A stretch of 64,000 nt of DNA from contig VYDI01000020.1 in assembly GCA_009843505.1 (NCBI GenBank), positions 22,461 to 86,460 on the forward strand, read 5' to 3'. A program made the translations under genes and the position numbers. Below the pieces are notes generated by a model. The model saw only the letters and a list, made by a program, of their open reading frames with translations. It did not search any database and was not told where the DNA came from. Source of the stretch: Holophagales bacterium. GTDB taxonomy: Bacteria; Acidobacteriota; Thermoanaerobaculia; Multivoradales; Multivoraceae. Each line of letters opens with the position of its first letter. Position 1 is the first letter of the stretch. Shown in pieces: positions 9,377 to 18,720 of the stretch.

Positions 9377-11664
9377 TGGCCGCTCCCGAGCTGATCTGAG
9401 AGGTCGATCGTGGTCACGTTGTGGGCGGCGTCGGTCAGCCGCAGGAGCAGCAGCCGGGCGCCCTCCAGAGCCGTGACGGAGAGCGTCTCGCGTTGGCTGT
9501 CGAGGAGGCCGTCCTCGACCCGGACGGAACGCCACTCGTCGGCGTCGACGCTGATCACCGCTTCGCGCAGCGGGCTCCAGGCGTCCTCGACCACCGCGGT
9601 CACCCGGTCGCCGTCGCGAGTCGCGGAGACGAGCCGGGCCGGGCTGTGGTCGACCACCACCGCGGCCGATATCTCCTCCGCCTCCAGCGCCTCACCGGCG
9701 ACGTTGTCGAGCCGGTCGCTGGCTTCCACACGGAAGCGGTAGACGCCGTCCGGCAGCACCGTGGCATCGAAGCTGAAGAACGTCGCCTTCAGGTCGTCCG
9801 CCACTTCGAGCCACAGCGCCTCCGGGTCGCCCGCCTCTTCTCCGGACGCGGCCAGCGCCGCCTCGCGGGCGAACGAGAGCCGGTACCGGAGACGATCCTT
9901 GTTCGGATCCTCGGCCTCCCAGCGCAGGGTCCGGTAGCCGAGCTTCCAGAGGGCCTTGGTGGAGCCTCTCTGGGTCTGTGCCGGGTCGCCGACGACGGTG
10001 AAGATGCGGTCGCGGTTCGGGTGGGCCGGTTCGTAGGCCTGGTTCGAGGGGTTGAAGTTCGTCGGTACCAGGATCGTGCCCGCAGGCAGTACGTCCAGCT
10101 TCTTGATCTCCGGCTTGCGGTTGTGCTGGCGGTAGGTGACCTCGACCGCCACGACCTCGGGGGTCCGGTCGCCGCTGCCGCGAAGTTCGGCCCGCCACTG
10201 CAGGTACCGACCCGGCGGCAGGTCGGAGAGCGGCGCCTCCCGCGTCGCGGAGGCCGTGGTCCACCCGGACCAGGTCTCGTCCGGCGTCGAGCTCATGCCG
10301 CTGCGGGCGGAGAGCGCGACCTCGACTCCGTCGGCGGCGCGACCGCGCCAGCGGATCGAGCCGAAGCTCGCCACCGACGACGCGTCGAGCGGCTTCGCGG
10401 TGACTGTGCCCCGCTCCGCCAGCCCGGCGGACCCGCCGCCGACGAAACCGTAGACGGCAGCCGCGTTCGTGCTGGCGAAGACGGGACCTGCCGGCCCCTC
10501 CGCAAGTCCGACGATCTGGCCCTGGTCGAGGTCCTTCTCCAGCACCATCTGCTCGTTCTGGTAGCTGAACAGCTTGCCTTCCTGGCCGGTGGCGACCCAA
10601 AGCCTGCCCTGCTGGTAGCTCAGGGCATACACCGTCTCGGCCTCGAACTTCCAGATCGACTCGACCGAGCCGCTCCCGTCGATTCGCAGCACCTCGGAAC
10701 GAGGTCCCTTGAACGAAGCGGCGCGGCTGCCGACCGAGATTGCCCCTGCCTGGGCCGTGACCTGTGTCGTCTGGTCGTTCGATTCCGTTGGACTGCCGCC
10801 GTTACCCCCCGTGCGGCTGGTGGCCCCGCTCGACGAGCCGCTCGAAGAGGATCGCCGCGCGCTGCTCAGGTCGACGAAGCTCGCCTCGGACGCCAGGGCG
10901 GTCGCGTAGAAGGCGCCTTCCTCGGCCGGAACGATCGCCAGCACCTCCGGCCCGGCCGCGTCGTAGAGGGTGCGGGCCGCTCCCTCGGTGTCGATCTCCA
11001 GCAGGAGACCCTCGCCAGCCGTGCCGGCGAACAGCGTGCCGTCCGCGCGCCGGGCGAGCGAGCGGATGTGCAGATCCGTGCTGTCGTAGAGCAACGTCGA
11101 CTCGCCACTTCCCAGGTCGACACGATGAAGCTTGCCCTCCGGGCCGGTGCCCACCAGCAGACCGCCGTCACCGTCGCCCAGAAGCGCCCAGATGTACTTC
11201 GCCTCCGGATCGAACACGACCTCGACTTCCCCGTCCGGGCGCTTGCGGTACACCTTGCCGTCCGGCGACGAACCAGCGTAGACGACACCGTCGCCGTCGA
11301 CCCAGACCGCGAAGATCTCCGGTTCCTCGGCCACGAAGAGCTCCGCAACCGAGCCGGCGTTGCTATCGGCGGTGATCTCGAGCACCTTGCCCGAGTTGCC
11401 GGTCCCGGCCGCGAAGCGGCCGTTCGCGCCGGCGAAGGAGAACAGGAAAGGCTCGGAGAGGGTGGCGAACTGCTCCGCGCGCTGCGCCAGCCTCAGGACT
11501 CCCAGGCGATCGACGCTGACGTCGACGAGTTCGCCGGCAAGGAAGGCGGCCTGACTGTCGGCGCGCCAGATCTGGACCTCCGAGGCGGCGACAGTCCCGC
11601 CGGCGGCGAGCAGCAGGATCCCGACCGCGGCCATCGCCGCGGCGCCCCCGTGTCTGCTTCTCAC
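9373..11664 (-). CDS. Secreted beta-propeller-like protein
   Basis: Exported protein of 763 residues with a basic n-region and hydrophobic core (MRSRHGGAAAMAAVGILLLA). The body is made of blade-like repeats such as NGRFAAGTGNSGKVLEI, DGVVYAGSSPDGKVYR and DGGLLVGTGPEGKLHR, consistent with a WD40/YVTN-like propeller over about residues 60-420. A Ser/Gly/Thr-rich insert interrupts it near residue 290. Further beta domains follow, with Ig-like wording (YRFRVEASDRLDNVAGEA). The start at GTG 11664 overlaps the upstream S55 peptidase stop as GTGA; ATG 11634 is the alternative. No enzymatic motif is seen. The shared operon suggests a role at the cell envelope with the S55 protein. Confidence 0.7.
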   Translation of the reverse strand: MRSRHGGAAAMAAVGILLLAAGGTVAASEVQIWRADSQAAFLAGELVDVSVDRLGVLRLAQRAEQFATLSEPFLFSFAGANGRFAAGTGNSGKVLEITADSNAGSVAELFVAEEPEIFAVWVDGDGVVYAGSSPDGKVYRKRPDGEVEVVFDPEAKYIWALLGDGDGGLLVGTGPEGKLHRVDLGSGESTLLYDSTDLHIRSLARRADGTLFAGTAGEGLLLEIDTEGAARTLYDAAGPEVLAIVPAEEGAFYATALASEASFVDLSSARRSSSSGSSSGATSRTGGNGGSPTESNDQTTQVTAQAGAISVGSRAASFKGPRSEVLRIDGSGSVESIWKFEAETVYALSYQQGRLWVATGQEGKLFSYQNEQMVLEKDLDQGQIVGLAEGPAGPVFASTNAAAVYGFVGGGSAGLAERGTVTAKPLDASSVASFGSIRWRGRAADGVEVALSARSGMSSTPDETWSGWTTASATREAPLSDLPPGRYLQWRAELRGSGDRTPEVVAVEVTYRQHNRKPEIKKLDVLPAGTILVPTNFNPSNQAYEPAHPNRDRIFTVVGDPAQTQRGSTKALWKLGYRTLRWEAEDPNKDRLRYRLSFAREAALAASGEEAGDPEALWLEVADDLKATFFSFDATVLPDGVYRFRVEASDRLDNVAGEALEAEEISAAVVVDHSPARLVSATRDGDRVTAVVEDAWSPLREAVISVDADEWRSVRVEDGLLDSQRETLSVTALEGARLLLLRLTDAAHNVTTIDLSDQLGSGQ

Positions 11665-13538
11665 GGCGTGGTACCTGGCAGGATCTGGAGGTCGATCCGG
11701 AACAGACCGTCGAGCGGAGTGCCGAGATCGCGACCGTCTTCGCTGACGATCGCCAAGTTCAGGGCCCTCGGCTCCCCCTGCAGCGGCGACGCCTGCCATA
11801 TCGACCGCACGGTAGCCGGCAGGTCCGGCATCGGCCGACCTTCGACGATCAGTCCGCGCGCCGGTACCACGCCGAGCGCGGCGAGCCGGCTCTGCGACTT
11901 GAAGGACCGCAGCAGTTTCAGCTCGTCCTCGAGAGAGGAGGCCTTGCCTGGCTGAAGCTGGAGCCGGGCGGCGTCGATGCTGACGCCGTCGCCCACGAAC
12001 AGGTAGTAGCGGCCGGGTCGACGGTCCTCGGGCACGACCACGTCCAGCGTCTCCTGGAAGCGGTCGCCGCGGTGCCGGCGCAGGTCGAAGACGACCTGGA
12101 CCGTATCGCCCGCGCGGACACGGCTGGACGATGCCTGGGCCCGCTCGATCGTGATCGTGCGCGGGGCGTGACCCTGGCTCAGTGTCAGGTCGATGCCCTC
12201 GACCTCCACCGCCTCGTAATCCGAGTGGACGAGGGCGCCCACCAGGGCGATGAGGTAGAAGGCGGCGCGCGTGCCGGGGTTCGAGCCGTCGAAGACCTGA
12301 CGCAGCGGCACGTCGGCGTGGCCTCGCAGCCGCAAGGTACCGGTCATGTCGAGACTGCTCTCGCCGGCGCCGTACGAAGCCGAATCGAGCGCCTGCATGG
12401 TCGGGATGCCGACCAGAGACGGCAACATGATGGGCAGGTCGGCGAGCCGGAGGTCGAAGCGCCGAGACTCGCCGTTCGGCGTCTCGACGTCGATCGTCAT
12501 CGGGATCGTCCGTGCCTCGGCCCCGAGCGTGCCCCTGAGCCCGGCGAAGCGGTCCTGGTCGAAGGCGCCGACCACCGGACCGATGTTGCTGAGCCGGGTC
12601 GAGCTGCTGAGCCGGGAGACGACGCCCACCACCTCGACCGTCGCCATCGGCACCCCCAGGGGCCCCACTCCAAGATAGGGATGGCCCATGGCCAGCACTT
12701 CACCATCCTCCACCCGGGTAACCGTGCCGCCGACGGCGAGCTTCAGATCGCCGTCGATCAGGACGCCCGCTACCGCGCTGCCCGCGCCCAGGTCGGGTGC
12801 GTCGGAGCCCTCGGCGCGCCCGGCGGGAGCGGCGGCGAGCATCCGACGCACGGGCTCGCCGAAGCCGAACGTGGCGATCGAGGCTCCGCGGCCGCCCCAG
12901 TCGGACGGCGCCAGCAGAGCCCCAAGCTGCTCCGCCACGACTTCGCGGACTGCCCCGGCCACGTCTTCCGGAGGTTCTAGGATCTGCCGCACCGAGCGCT
13001 CGAACGGCGCGGGCGTTCCCGGAGCCGACAGGCCGAGCGAGCCGCCGGCCGCATCGCCTGGATCGAGCGTGCTCAACTGCCGCATCGCGGCGATCGGCGT
13101 GATCAACGCCAGGGCCTCGCTGGTGAACGCCCAGGAGTAGGCCACGGCGCCGGCCAGGCGGTCGTCGATGTAGACCGGGCTGCCGCTCATTCCGGCCACC
13201 ACGCCCGACTCCTCGAGCCCCTTGCCACTCAGACGGGCGACGATGAAGCTCGTGCCGGGGTCCATCTCGCGCAGGACGCCGACGATCTCCACACCGAAGC
13301 GCTCCGGCTCGGAGCCTGCGAACACGGACAGACCGTAGCCGGTCTGGCCGCGCGAGACCTCGTCGACCCCGATCTCGTCGCCGGCCAGGTCGACCGCGGG
13401 CGCCCCGTCGGTAAGCGAAGCGGCGAGAGGCTCCTGAGCCTGAATCGGAGCTGCTGCCCGGAGCAGCAACCAGACGCCGAAGAAACCGGCAAGGGAGGCG
13501 GCGAAACGGCTCACGGTCTTGGGTGTCCTGGACCTCAC
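11661..13538 (-). CDS. SpoIVB peptidase S55 domain protein
   Basis: Exported protein of 625 residues with a signal peptide or anchor (about 10-35). An S55-type serine peptidase domain covers about 60-330. The nucleophile region reads GVVAGMSGSPVYIDDRLAGA, matching the GMSGSP motif of SpoIVB. In sporulators SpoIVB cleaves SpoIVFA. This organism shows no sporulation genes here, so the substrate must differ. A second region (about 400-600) is beta-rich and unassigned. It is the first gene of a run in which its stop overlaps the propeller gene, which overlaps coaD. Confidence 0.8.
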   Translation of the reverse strand: MRSRTPKTVSRFAASLAGFFGVWLLLRAAAPIQAQEPLAASLTDGAPAVDLAGDEIGVDEVSRGQTGYGLSVFAGSEPERFGVEIVGVLREMDPGTSFIVARLSGKGLEESGVVAGMSGSPVYIDDRLAGAVAYSWAFTSEALALITPIAAMRQLSTLDPGDAAGGSLGLSAPGTPAPFERSVRQILEPPEDVAGAVREVVAEQLGALLAPSDWGGRGASIATFGFGEPVRRMLAAAPAGRAEGSDAPDLGAGSAVAGVLIDGDLKLAVGGTVTRVEDGEVLAMGHPYLGVGPLGVPMATVEVVGVVSRLSSSTRLSNIGPVVGAFDQDRFAGLRGTLGAEARTIPMTIDVETPNGESRRFDLRLADLPIMLPSLVGIPTMQALDSASYGAGESSLDMTGTLRLRGHADVPLRQVFDGSNPGTRAAFYLIALVGALVHSDYEAVEVEGIDLTLSQGHAPRTITIERAQASSSRVRAGDTVQVVFDLRRHRGDRFQETLDVVVPEDRRPGRYYLFVGDGVSIDAARLQLQPGKASSLEDELKLLRSFKSQSRLAALGVVPARGLIVEGRPMPDLPATVRSIWQASPLQGEPRALNLAIVSEDGRDLGTPLDGLFRIDLQILPGTTP

Positions 13539-13559
13539 GACTGCGCCGGCCGCGGGTGT

Positions 13560-14147
13560 CTAGATCTGGAAGCGCCCGCGGCGCAACACCCGCAAACCGG
13601 CGGAAGTCCAAGATACCACGGTGGATGCCAGCCCCCCGGGGGTCCGCTCGCCGCCAAGCACCAGCGCGCCGGCGGCGTGGAGGATCGGTTCGAGGTCCGC
13701 CAGGTCACACGCGGGCGGCTCGCCGCTCCGGTTCGCGCTGGTCGCGGTCAGCGGATGACCAAGAGTCTGAAGAAGTGCACGGAGTCGGTCGTGGTCCGGC
13801 ACCCGCACCGCCAGCGTGTCTCCCCCGGCCGCCGCCGGCACGGACAGGCCGGCGCGAAGCGGTGCCACCACGGTGAGGGGCGCCGGCCAGTGTGCTTCGG
13901 CAAGACGGATCGACTCGTTCGGTTCGAGGCCGAGGTCGATGGCCTGTTCAAGGCTGGCCACCACGACCGGCAGCGGCTTGCCGCGTTCACGCTCCTTGAG
14001 GCGGTAGATGGCCTCGACGCCGCTTGCGGAAAGGGGATCCACGGCCAGACCGTAGGAGGATTCAGTCGGGATCGCCAGAATCCGCCCTTGGGAGAGAGCG
14101 TCCTTCACCTCGTTCAGGTTGCCGTCCCAGGGCCATACGTCCAACAC
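13560..14147 (-). CDS. tsaC: L-threonylcarbamoyladenylate synthase (Sua5/YrdC/TsaC)
   Basis: Makes threonylcarbamoyl-AMP for the t6A37 modification of ANN-decoding tRNAs. It has 195 residues and a YrdC domain throughout. Motifs: ILAIPTESSYGLAVDP, RLKERERGKPLPVVV, HWPAPLTVVAPLR and TATSANRSGEP. It is TsaC-sized, without the C-terminal Sua5 domain. It starts 10 bases after the recN stop and is likely in the same operon. A few residues of the usual N-terminus look shortened, but the ligand-binding region is complete. Confidence 0.92.
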   Translation of the reverse strand: MLDVWPWDGNLNEVKDALSQGRILAIPTESSYGLAVDPLSASGVEAIYRLKERERGKPLPVVVASLEQAIDLGLEPNESIRLAEAHWPAPLTVVAPLRAGLSVPAAAGGDTLAVRVPDHDRLRALLQTLGHPLTATSANRSGEPPACDLADLEPILHAAGALVLGGERTPGGLASTVVSWTSAGLRVLRRGRFQI

Positions 14148-14157
14148 TAGAGCCCGC

Positions 14158-15873
14158 CTACTCGGCGCCAGCGGCGAGCAGTTCCGCGGCGGCGGAGCGG
14201 GAGGCGTCCGTGACGTGTTCGCCGGCGAGCATGCGGGCGACTTCTTCGACGCGGTGTTCGTGGTCGAGGCGGTGGACGTCGACTCGGGTGCGCCCGGCCC
14301 GGACCTCCTTCTTCACTTCGAGGTGGAGGCTGCCGCGGGATGCCACTTGAGGAAGGTGGGTCACCGCGAGGATCTGGCCGCCGTTGGCGAGACGCTGGAG
14401 CTTGCGGCCGACGATCGCCGCCTCGGCGCCGCCAACGCCGGAGTCCACTTCGTCGAACACGAGGGTCGAACCCTCGGCCGGACCACCGCCCCGAACCGCG
14501 GTCTGGAGCGCCAGGAAGAGGCGCGCCAGCTCGCCGCCCGACGCGACCCGCGACAGGGGCCGCAGATCCTCGCCCGGATTCGCACTGAACCGGTAGACAA
14601 CGCTGTCGACGCCCTGGGCGTCGAAAGCAACCCGCTCGCCATCGAGTTCGAGCGGGCTGCCGTCGCGCAGCTCCCGGGTGATCTCGACCTCGAACGCAGC
14701 CCGCTCGAAAGCCAGGTCCAACAGGTGACCGAGGACCTCGCGCTCGAGGGCGCCGGCCCGTTCGCGCCGGGCAGCTGAAAGCGCCTCGGCCCGGCCGGCG
14801 TACTCCGCGAGGCGTGCAGCGGCTTCCTGCTCCACCTCCTCCCGGCGAACATCCGCGGTCTCCAGCTCGAAGAGTTCCTCCGACAGGCGGCGGCCGTGCT
14901 CCAGGACGTCCGCGCTGCTGCCCCCGTGCTTGCGGGTCAGACGCTCGATCACACTCAACCGCTCCTCGATCTGGTTCAGACGAGTCGGGTCCGATTCGCA
15001 AGCGGCCGCCCGGCTCCGCAACTCCTGGGCAAGGTCGTTCACGCTCGCGCCGACCCCGGACAGGATCTCGACCCAGGACTCGGCCTCCGGCTGCCAGCGT
15101 GAAATGTCCGAGAGCGCGTTTCCGGCCTGCGCGACCCGGCCGTCGACCGCCAGTTCGTCGTCGCTGAGCAGGGCGATCGCGTGGTGGAGCGCGCCTGCGA
15201 TCGCCTCGGCGTGGCGGAGCACTTCGCGCTCGGCCCGCAGCTCTTCGTCCTCGCCGGGCAGCAGACGCGCGGCGTCGATCTCCGAGGTCTGGAACTTCAG
15301 GAGGTCGATCCGTTCCTGACGGAGCTGGTCGTCCAGGGAGAGCCGCGCGAGCCGGTCGGCGGTCTCGCGGTAGGCGCCGTAGGCCTCGCGGCATGAATCG
15401 ACCAGTGCCGTCAGCGAGTCGCCGCCGGAGCGGTCGAGCCAGGCGCGCTGGAGGTCGGCCGACAGCATGCCGAGTTCGTCCCGCTGGCCAAAGATGCGGA
15501 TCAGACCGTGGGCGACGGTCGAGAGCAGCCTCGCCGTCACCGGGTGGTCGTTGACGAAGACCCGGTTGCGTCCCTCCCGGGTGACCTCCCGGCGCACCAG
15601 GAGATCGTCGCCGTCCGCCGGCACACCGGCCTCTTCGAGCTGACAGCGCCATGCGGCGCCCGGGGGCTCGAAGACGCCGCTGACCGCCAGCGTGCCGGCG
15701 CCCGTGCGGATCATCTCCGAACTCGCGCGCCCCCCCGCGAGCAGCGAAAGCGAGTCGACGACCAGGGACTTGCCCGCTCCCGTCTCGCCAGTGACCACGT
15801 TCAGGCCGGGCCCAAACTCGAGCTCCGCCCGTTCGATCACGGCCAGGTTCCGGACGTGCAGGGAGCGAAGCAC
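14158..15873 (-). CDS. recN: DNA repair protein RecN
   Basis: SMC-like ATPase for double-strand break repair, 571 residues, normal length. The N-terminal P-loop reads VTGETGAGKSLVVDSL. Long coiled-coil arms run through about 160-380. The C-terminal head has the signature ASGGELARLFLAL and the Walker B TLVFDEVDSGVGGAEA. It lies eight bases after proC, so it may depend on an upstream promoter. I found no copy of the palindrome seen at lexA in front of it. Confidence 0.95.
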   Translation of the reverse strand: MLRSLHVRNLAVIERAELEFGPGLNVVTGETGAGKSLVVDSLSLLAGGRASSEMIRTGAGTLAVSGVFEPPGAAWRCQLEEAGVPADGDDLLVRREVTREGRNRVFVNDHPVTARLLSTVAHGLIRIFGQRDELGMLSADLQRAWLDRSGGDSLTALVDSCREAYGAYRETADRLARLSLDDQLRQERIDLLKFQTSEIDAARLLPGEDEELRAEREVLRHAEAIAGALHHAIALLSDDELAVDGRVAQAGNALSDISRWQPEAESWVEILSGVGASVNDLAQELRSRAAACESDPTRLNQIEERLSVIERLTRKHGGSSADVLEHGRRLSEELFELETADVRREEVEQEAAARLAEYAGRAEALSAARRERAGALEREVLGHLLDLAFERAAFEVEITRELRDGSPLELDGERVAFDAQGVDSVVYRFSANPGEDLRPLSRVASGGELARLFLALQTAVRGGGPAEGSTLVFDEVDSGVGGAEAAIVGRKLQRLANGGQILAVTHLPQVASRGSLHLEVKKEVRAGRTRVDVHRLDHEHRVEEVARMLAGEHVTDASRSAAAELLAAGAE

Positions 15874-15881
15874 TGCCGCCC

Positions 15882-16730
15882 CTACTCGTCGGGCACCAGT
15901 TCGCGGGCGCGCGCTGCCGCCTCGATGATCGCCTTGATCAGCGTCACCCGGAGGCCACCCTCCTCCAGGCGCAGAATGCCGTCCACGGTACAGCCCGCCG
16001 GCGTGGTCACCTCGTCCTTGAGCAGGGCAGGGTGCCGGTCCGTGTCGATCACCATCTTGCCGGCCCCGAGGCAGGTCTGAGCCGCGAGCTCGATCGCCAT
16101 CTTCCGCGGCAACCCGGCCTTCACGCCGCCTTCGGCCAGCGCCTCGATCACGATGTAGAGGAACGCCGGGCCCGAAGCCGACAGCCCGGTGATCGCGTCC
16201 ATGTGTTTCTCGTCGGCGACGACCGTGCGGCCCAGTGGCCGAAACAGCAGCTCTGCCTGCGCCACGTGGTCGGCGGACGCGAACCGGCCCGGCGACAGAG
16301 CGGTCATGCCGGCGGCGACCCGACTCGGCGTGTTCGGCATCGCGCGCACGACCGGAACCTCGGCCGGTACGCGATCCTCGATGTAGGACGTTCGGACCGA
16401 AGCGAGAATGGAGACGAGCACCTGGCCCGGATGCAGCAGGTCGCCGATCTCCTGAAGCACCTCGTCCGCCGTCTGCGGCTTGACCGCCAGCAGAACGATG
16501 TCGCCGAACTCCGCCGCGCGGCGGTTGTCCACCGCGCCCTCGATCCCGAACCGCTCGCCCACGGCCGCGATCCGCTCCTCGTGTCCGGCGGTCGCGAAGA
16601 TGGACCCGGCGGCGACGGCGCCGGCGTCCAGCCAGCCGCTGATCAGCGTCCGGCCCATCTCGCCCGCGCCGATCACGGCGACGCGGGTTTCGCCGCTCCG
16701 GGCAGCGTCCCTGTCGATACTCGCAGTCAC
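15882..16730 (-). CDS. proC: Pyrroline-5-carboxylate reductase
   Basis: Catalyses the last step of proline synthesis (P5C to proline, NAD(P)H-dependent). It has 282 residues. The Rossmann motif is VIGAGEMGRTLISGW near residue 20; LLAVKPQT and VRAMPNTPSRVAAGMTAL follow. The C-terminal helical domain has ITGLSASGPAFLYIVIEALAEGG. The gene sits directly next to a proline dehydrogenase gene, which does the opposite oxidation. The pair may balance proline and P5C. Confidence 0.94.
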   Translation of the reverse strand: MTASIDRDAARSGETRVAVIGAGEMGRTLISGWLDAGAVAAGSIFATAGHEERIAAVGERFGIEGAVDNRRAAEFGDIVLLAVKPQTADEVLQEIGDLLHPGQVLVSILASVRTSYIEDRVPAEVPVVRAMPNTPSRVAAGMTALSPGRFASADHVAQAELLFRPLGRTVVADEKHMDAITGLSASGPAFLYIVIEALAEGGVKAGLPRKMAIELAAQTCLGAGKMVIDTDRHPALLKDEVTTPAGCTVDGILRLEEGGLRVTLIKAIIEAAARARELVPDE

Positions 16731-16794
16731 CTTCTCGTCTCCCTCTGAGATGAACCGCGGAACAGGCGCGCCCGCGGAAGGCGACGATTCTGCC

Positions 16795-17772
16795 CTACTT
16801 GCCCCAGTCAGCGCCCGTCTGCCCGCGCATCAGGCGCAGGAAGAACGCCCGCGCCACGTGGCCGGCGATGCTCGGGTTCTCACGCAGGCGGCGCGTCGAG
16901 TACGCGTACCACTGCCGGCCGTAGGGCACGTAGATCCGCACGCGGTGCCCGGCCCTCGCCAGCCGGTCGCGACGCTCCTCGGTCACCCCGAGCAGCATCT
17001 GGAACTCGTAACGGTCACCCCCCAGGTCGCGGCGCTCGACCATCGCCGCCGATTCCCGCAGCAGGTAGTCGTCGTGGGTGGCGATGCCGACGTACGCGCC
17101 GCGGTCGAACAGGGCCTCGAGGGCCGCCAGGAAGTTCCTGCGCACCCTGCCGTAATCCTGGATCGCCACGCTTGGCGGCTCGACGTAGATGCCCTTGCAC
17201 AGGCGCACGTTGGCGCGCTCGGGCAGCGCCGCGATGTCGGCGAGCGTGCGGTGCAGGTAGGCCTGGAGCACGACGCCGACCGCGTCGCCACCGGCGCCGG
17301 AACCGGTCGGTCCTCCGACCGCGGCACGCGTTCGCGAAGCGGCCACAGCCTCCCGATAGAGGTCCAGCGTGGCCGTGGTGCAGGTGTGGTCCTCCATGTC
17401 GATTCGGACGAAGCTGCCACGGGCCTCGGCCCGCGTCACGAGCTCGAAAAGGTGATCGCGGCAGAGGGAGCGGGAGACCTTGAGGCCCAGGAGCGTGAGC
17501 TTTACCGACACGTTGCAGTCGAGACCGCGATCCGCGAGCGCGTCGACCAGGTCGATGTAGAGGCCCGTCCCTTCGGTGGCGAGTTCCGGGCTGTCGATCT
17601 CTTCGCCCAGCAGCGCCAGGGTACCGGCGAGTCCGCGGCGGTTGAGCGCGGCGGCGCAGTCGAGGGCGTCCGCCGGCTCGTCGCCGGCCACGTAAGGCGC
17701 GGCCGCCCAGCGCACCAGCGGCGGCGGCATCAGCGGCAGGGACCAGCCGACGACCCTTGAGAAGACCGTCAC
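16795..17772 (-). CDS. Proline dehydrogenase (monofunctional PRODH)
   Basis: FAD enzyme oxidising proline to P5C, 325 residues: a single-domain TIM barrel without the P5C-dehydrogenase half of PutA. Motifs: NVSVKLTLLGL, FVRIDMEDHT, VLQAYLHRTLADI, VRLCKGIYVEPPS and the C-terminal YVPYGRQWYAYSTRRLRENP. The GTG at 17772 is preferred because it gives the usual family N-terminus; an in-frame ATG at 17865 would run into the lipA region. It lies between lipA (11 bases away) and proC, all on the minus strand. Confidence 0.9.
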   Translation of the reverse strand: MTVFSRVVGWSLPLMPPPLVRWAAAPYVAGDEPADALDCAAALNRRGLAGTLALLGEEIDSPELATEGTGLYIDLVDALADRGLDCNVSVKLTLLGLKVSRSLCRDHLFELVTRAEARGSFVRIDMEDHTCTTATLDLYREAVAASRTRAAVGGPTGSGAGGDAVGVVLQAYLHRTLADIAALPERANVRLCKGIYVEPPSVAIQDYGRVRRNFLAALEALFDRGAYVGIATHDDYLLRESAAMVERRDLGGDRYEFQMLLGVTEERRDRLARAGHRVRIYVPYGRQWYAYSTRRLRENPSIAGHVARAFFLRLMRGQTGADWGK

Positions 17773-17782
17773 GGGGTTTCCA

Positions 17783-18715
17783 TCAGGGGCTGGCGGGCGG
17801 AGCGCCGACGTGTTCGTGGGCGTGATAGCTGCTGCGCACGAGCGGACCCGATTCGCAGTGGCCATAGCCCAGGCAGAGAGCGAAGCCGCGCAAGCGGGCG
17901 AACTCGTCCGGATGCACGTAGCGGTCGACCGGCAGGTGGTCGCGGGACGGCTGCAGATACTGACCGATCGTCAGGATCTCGGTTCCCGCCGACCGGATGT
18001 CCCGGATCGTCGCTTCGAGTTCGGCCGTCGTCTCGCCGAGGCCGACCATCAGACCGGTCTTCACCCTCCCCTCGTAGCCGCCACTGTCGCGCCTCGCCGC
18101 CGCCTCCGCCAGCAGCGCCAGGCTTCGCTCGTAGCTGCTGCCGGGCCGCGCCTGCCGGTACAGCCGGGGAACTGTCTCCATGTTGTGCGAGAAGACATCG
18201 GGGCGCTCGGCGAGCACGACGTCCAGCGCATCCTCCACGCCCCGAAAGTCCGGGGTCAACACCTCGACCGCGGCCTCCGGAAGCTGGTCCCGGATCGCAC
18301 GGATCGTGTCAGCGAAGTGCCCGGCGCCGCCGTCCGGAAGGTCATCCCGATCCACCGAGGTGACAACGACATGCCGGAGGCCCATGGCGGTTGCGGCTTC
18401 CGCCACCCGGGCCGGCTCGCCCGCGTCGACACCGGCAGCCGGTCGGCCCGTGTGGACCGCGCAGAACCCGCAACGGCGCGTGCAGGTGTCGCCCAGGATC
18501 ATGAACGTCGCCGTGCCGTGCTCACCCCAGCACTCGTAGATGTTCGGACAGCGCGCCTCCTCGCACACCGTGTTCAGGTTCAGGCCTTCCATCAGCCGGC
18601 GGACGCGCTGGTACGGCTCCGGCGTGCTTAGCCGGATGCGCAGCCAGTCCGGCCGCGGCAGCCGGGCGACGCCGCCGCCGGACGGCGGAACGCCGATGGA
18701 AACGAGTTCGTCCAT
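17783..18715 (-). CDS. lipA: Lipoyl synthase
   Basis: Radical SAM enzyme inserting two sulfurs into octanoyl-carrier proteins. It has 310 residues. The auxiliary cluster cysteines are C51, C56 and C62 (CEEARCPNIYEC). The radical SAM cluster cysteines are C78, C82 and C85 (CTRRCGFC). Other motifs are FMILGDTC and VVTSVDRDDLPDGGA, and the C-terminal family ending GPLVRSSYHA. It begins five bases after the lipB stop, so the two steps of lipoate assembly are in one operon. Confidence 0.96.
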   Translation of the reverse strand: MDELVSIGVPPSGGGVARLPRPDWLRIRLSTPEPYQRVRRLMEGLNLNTVCEEARCPNIYECWGEHGTATFMILGDTCTRRCGFCAVHTGRPAAGVDAGEPARVAEAATAMGLRHVVVTSVDRDDLPDGGAGHFADTIRAIRDQLPEAAVEVLTPDFRGVEDALDVVLAERPDVFSHNMETVPRLYRQARPGSSYERSLALLAEAAARRDSGGYEGRVKTGLMVGLGETTAELEATIRDIRSAGTEILTIGQYLQPSRDHLPVDRYVHPDEFARLRGFALCLGYGHCESGPLVRSSYHAHEHVGAPPASP

Positions 18716-18720
18716 GCCCG

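Noticed and set aside
9421..11955. 844-codon open frame on the plus strand
   Set aside because: It is antisense to the propeller protein, composition is Arg/Gly-rich, and no motifs are seen.
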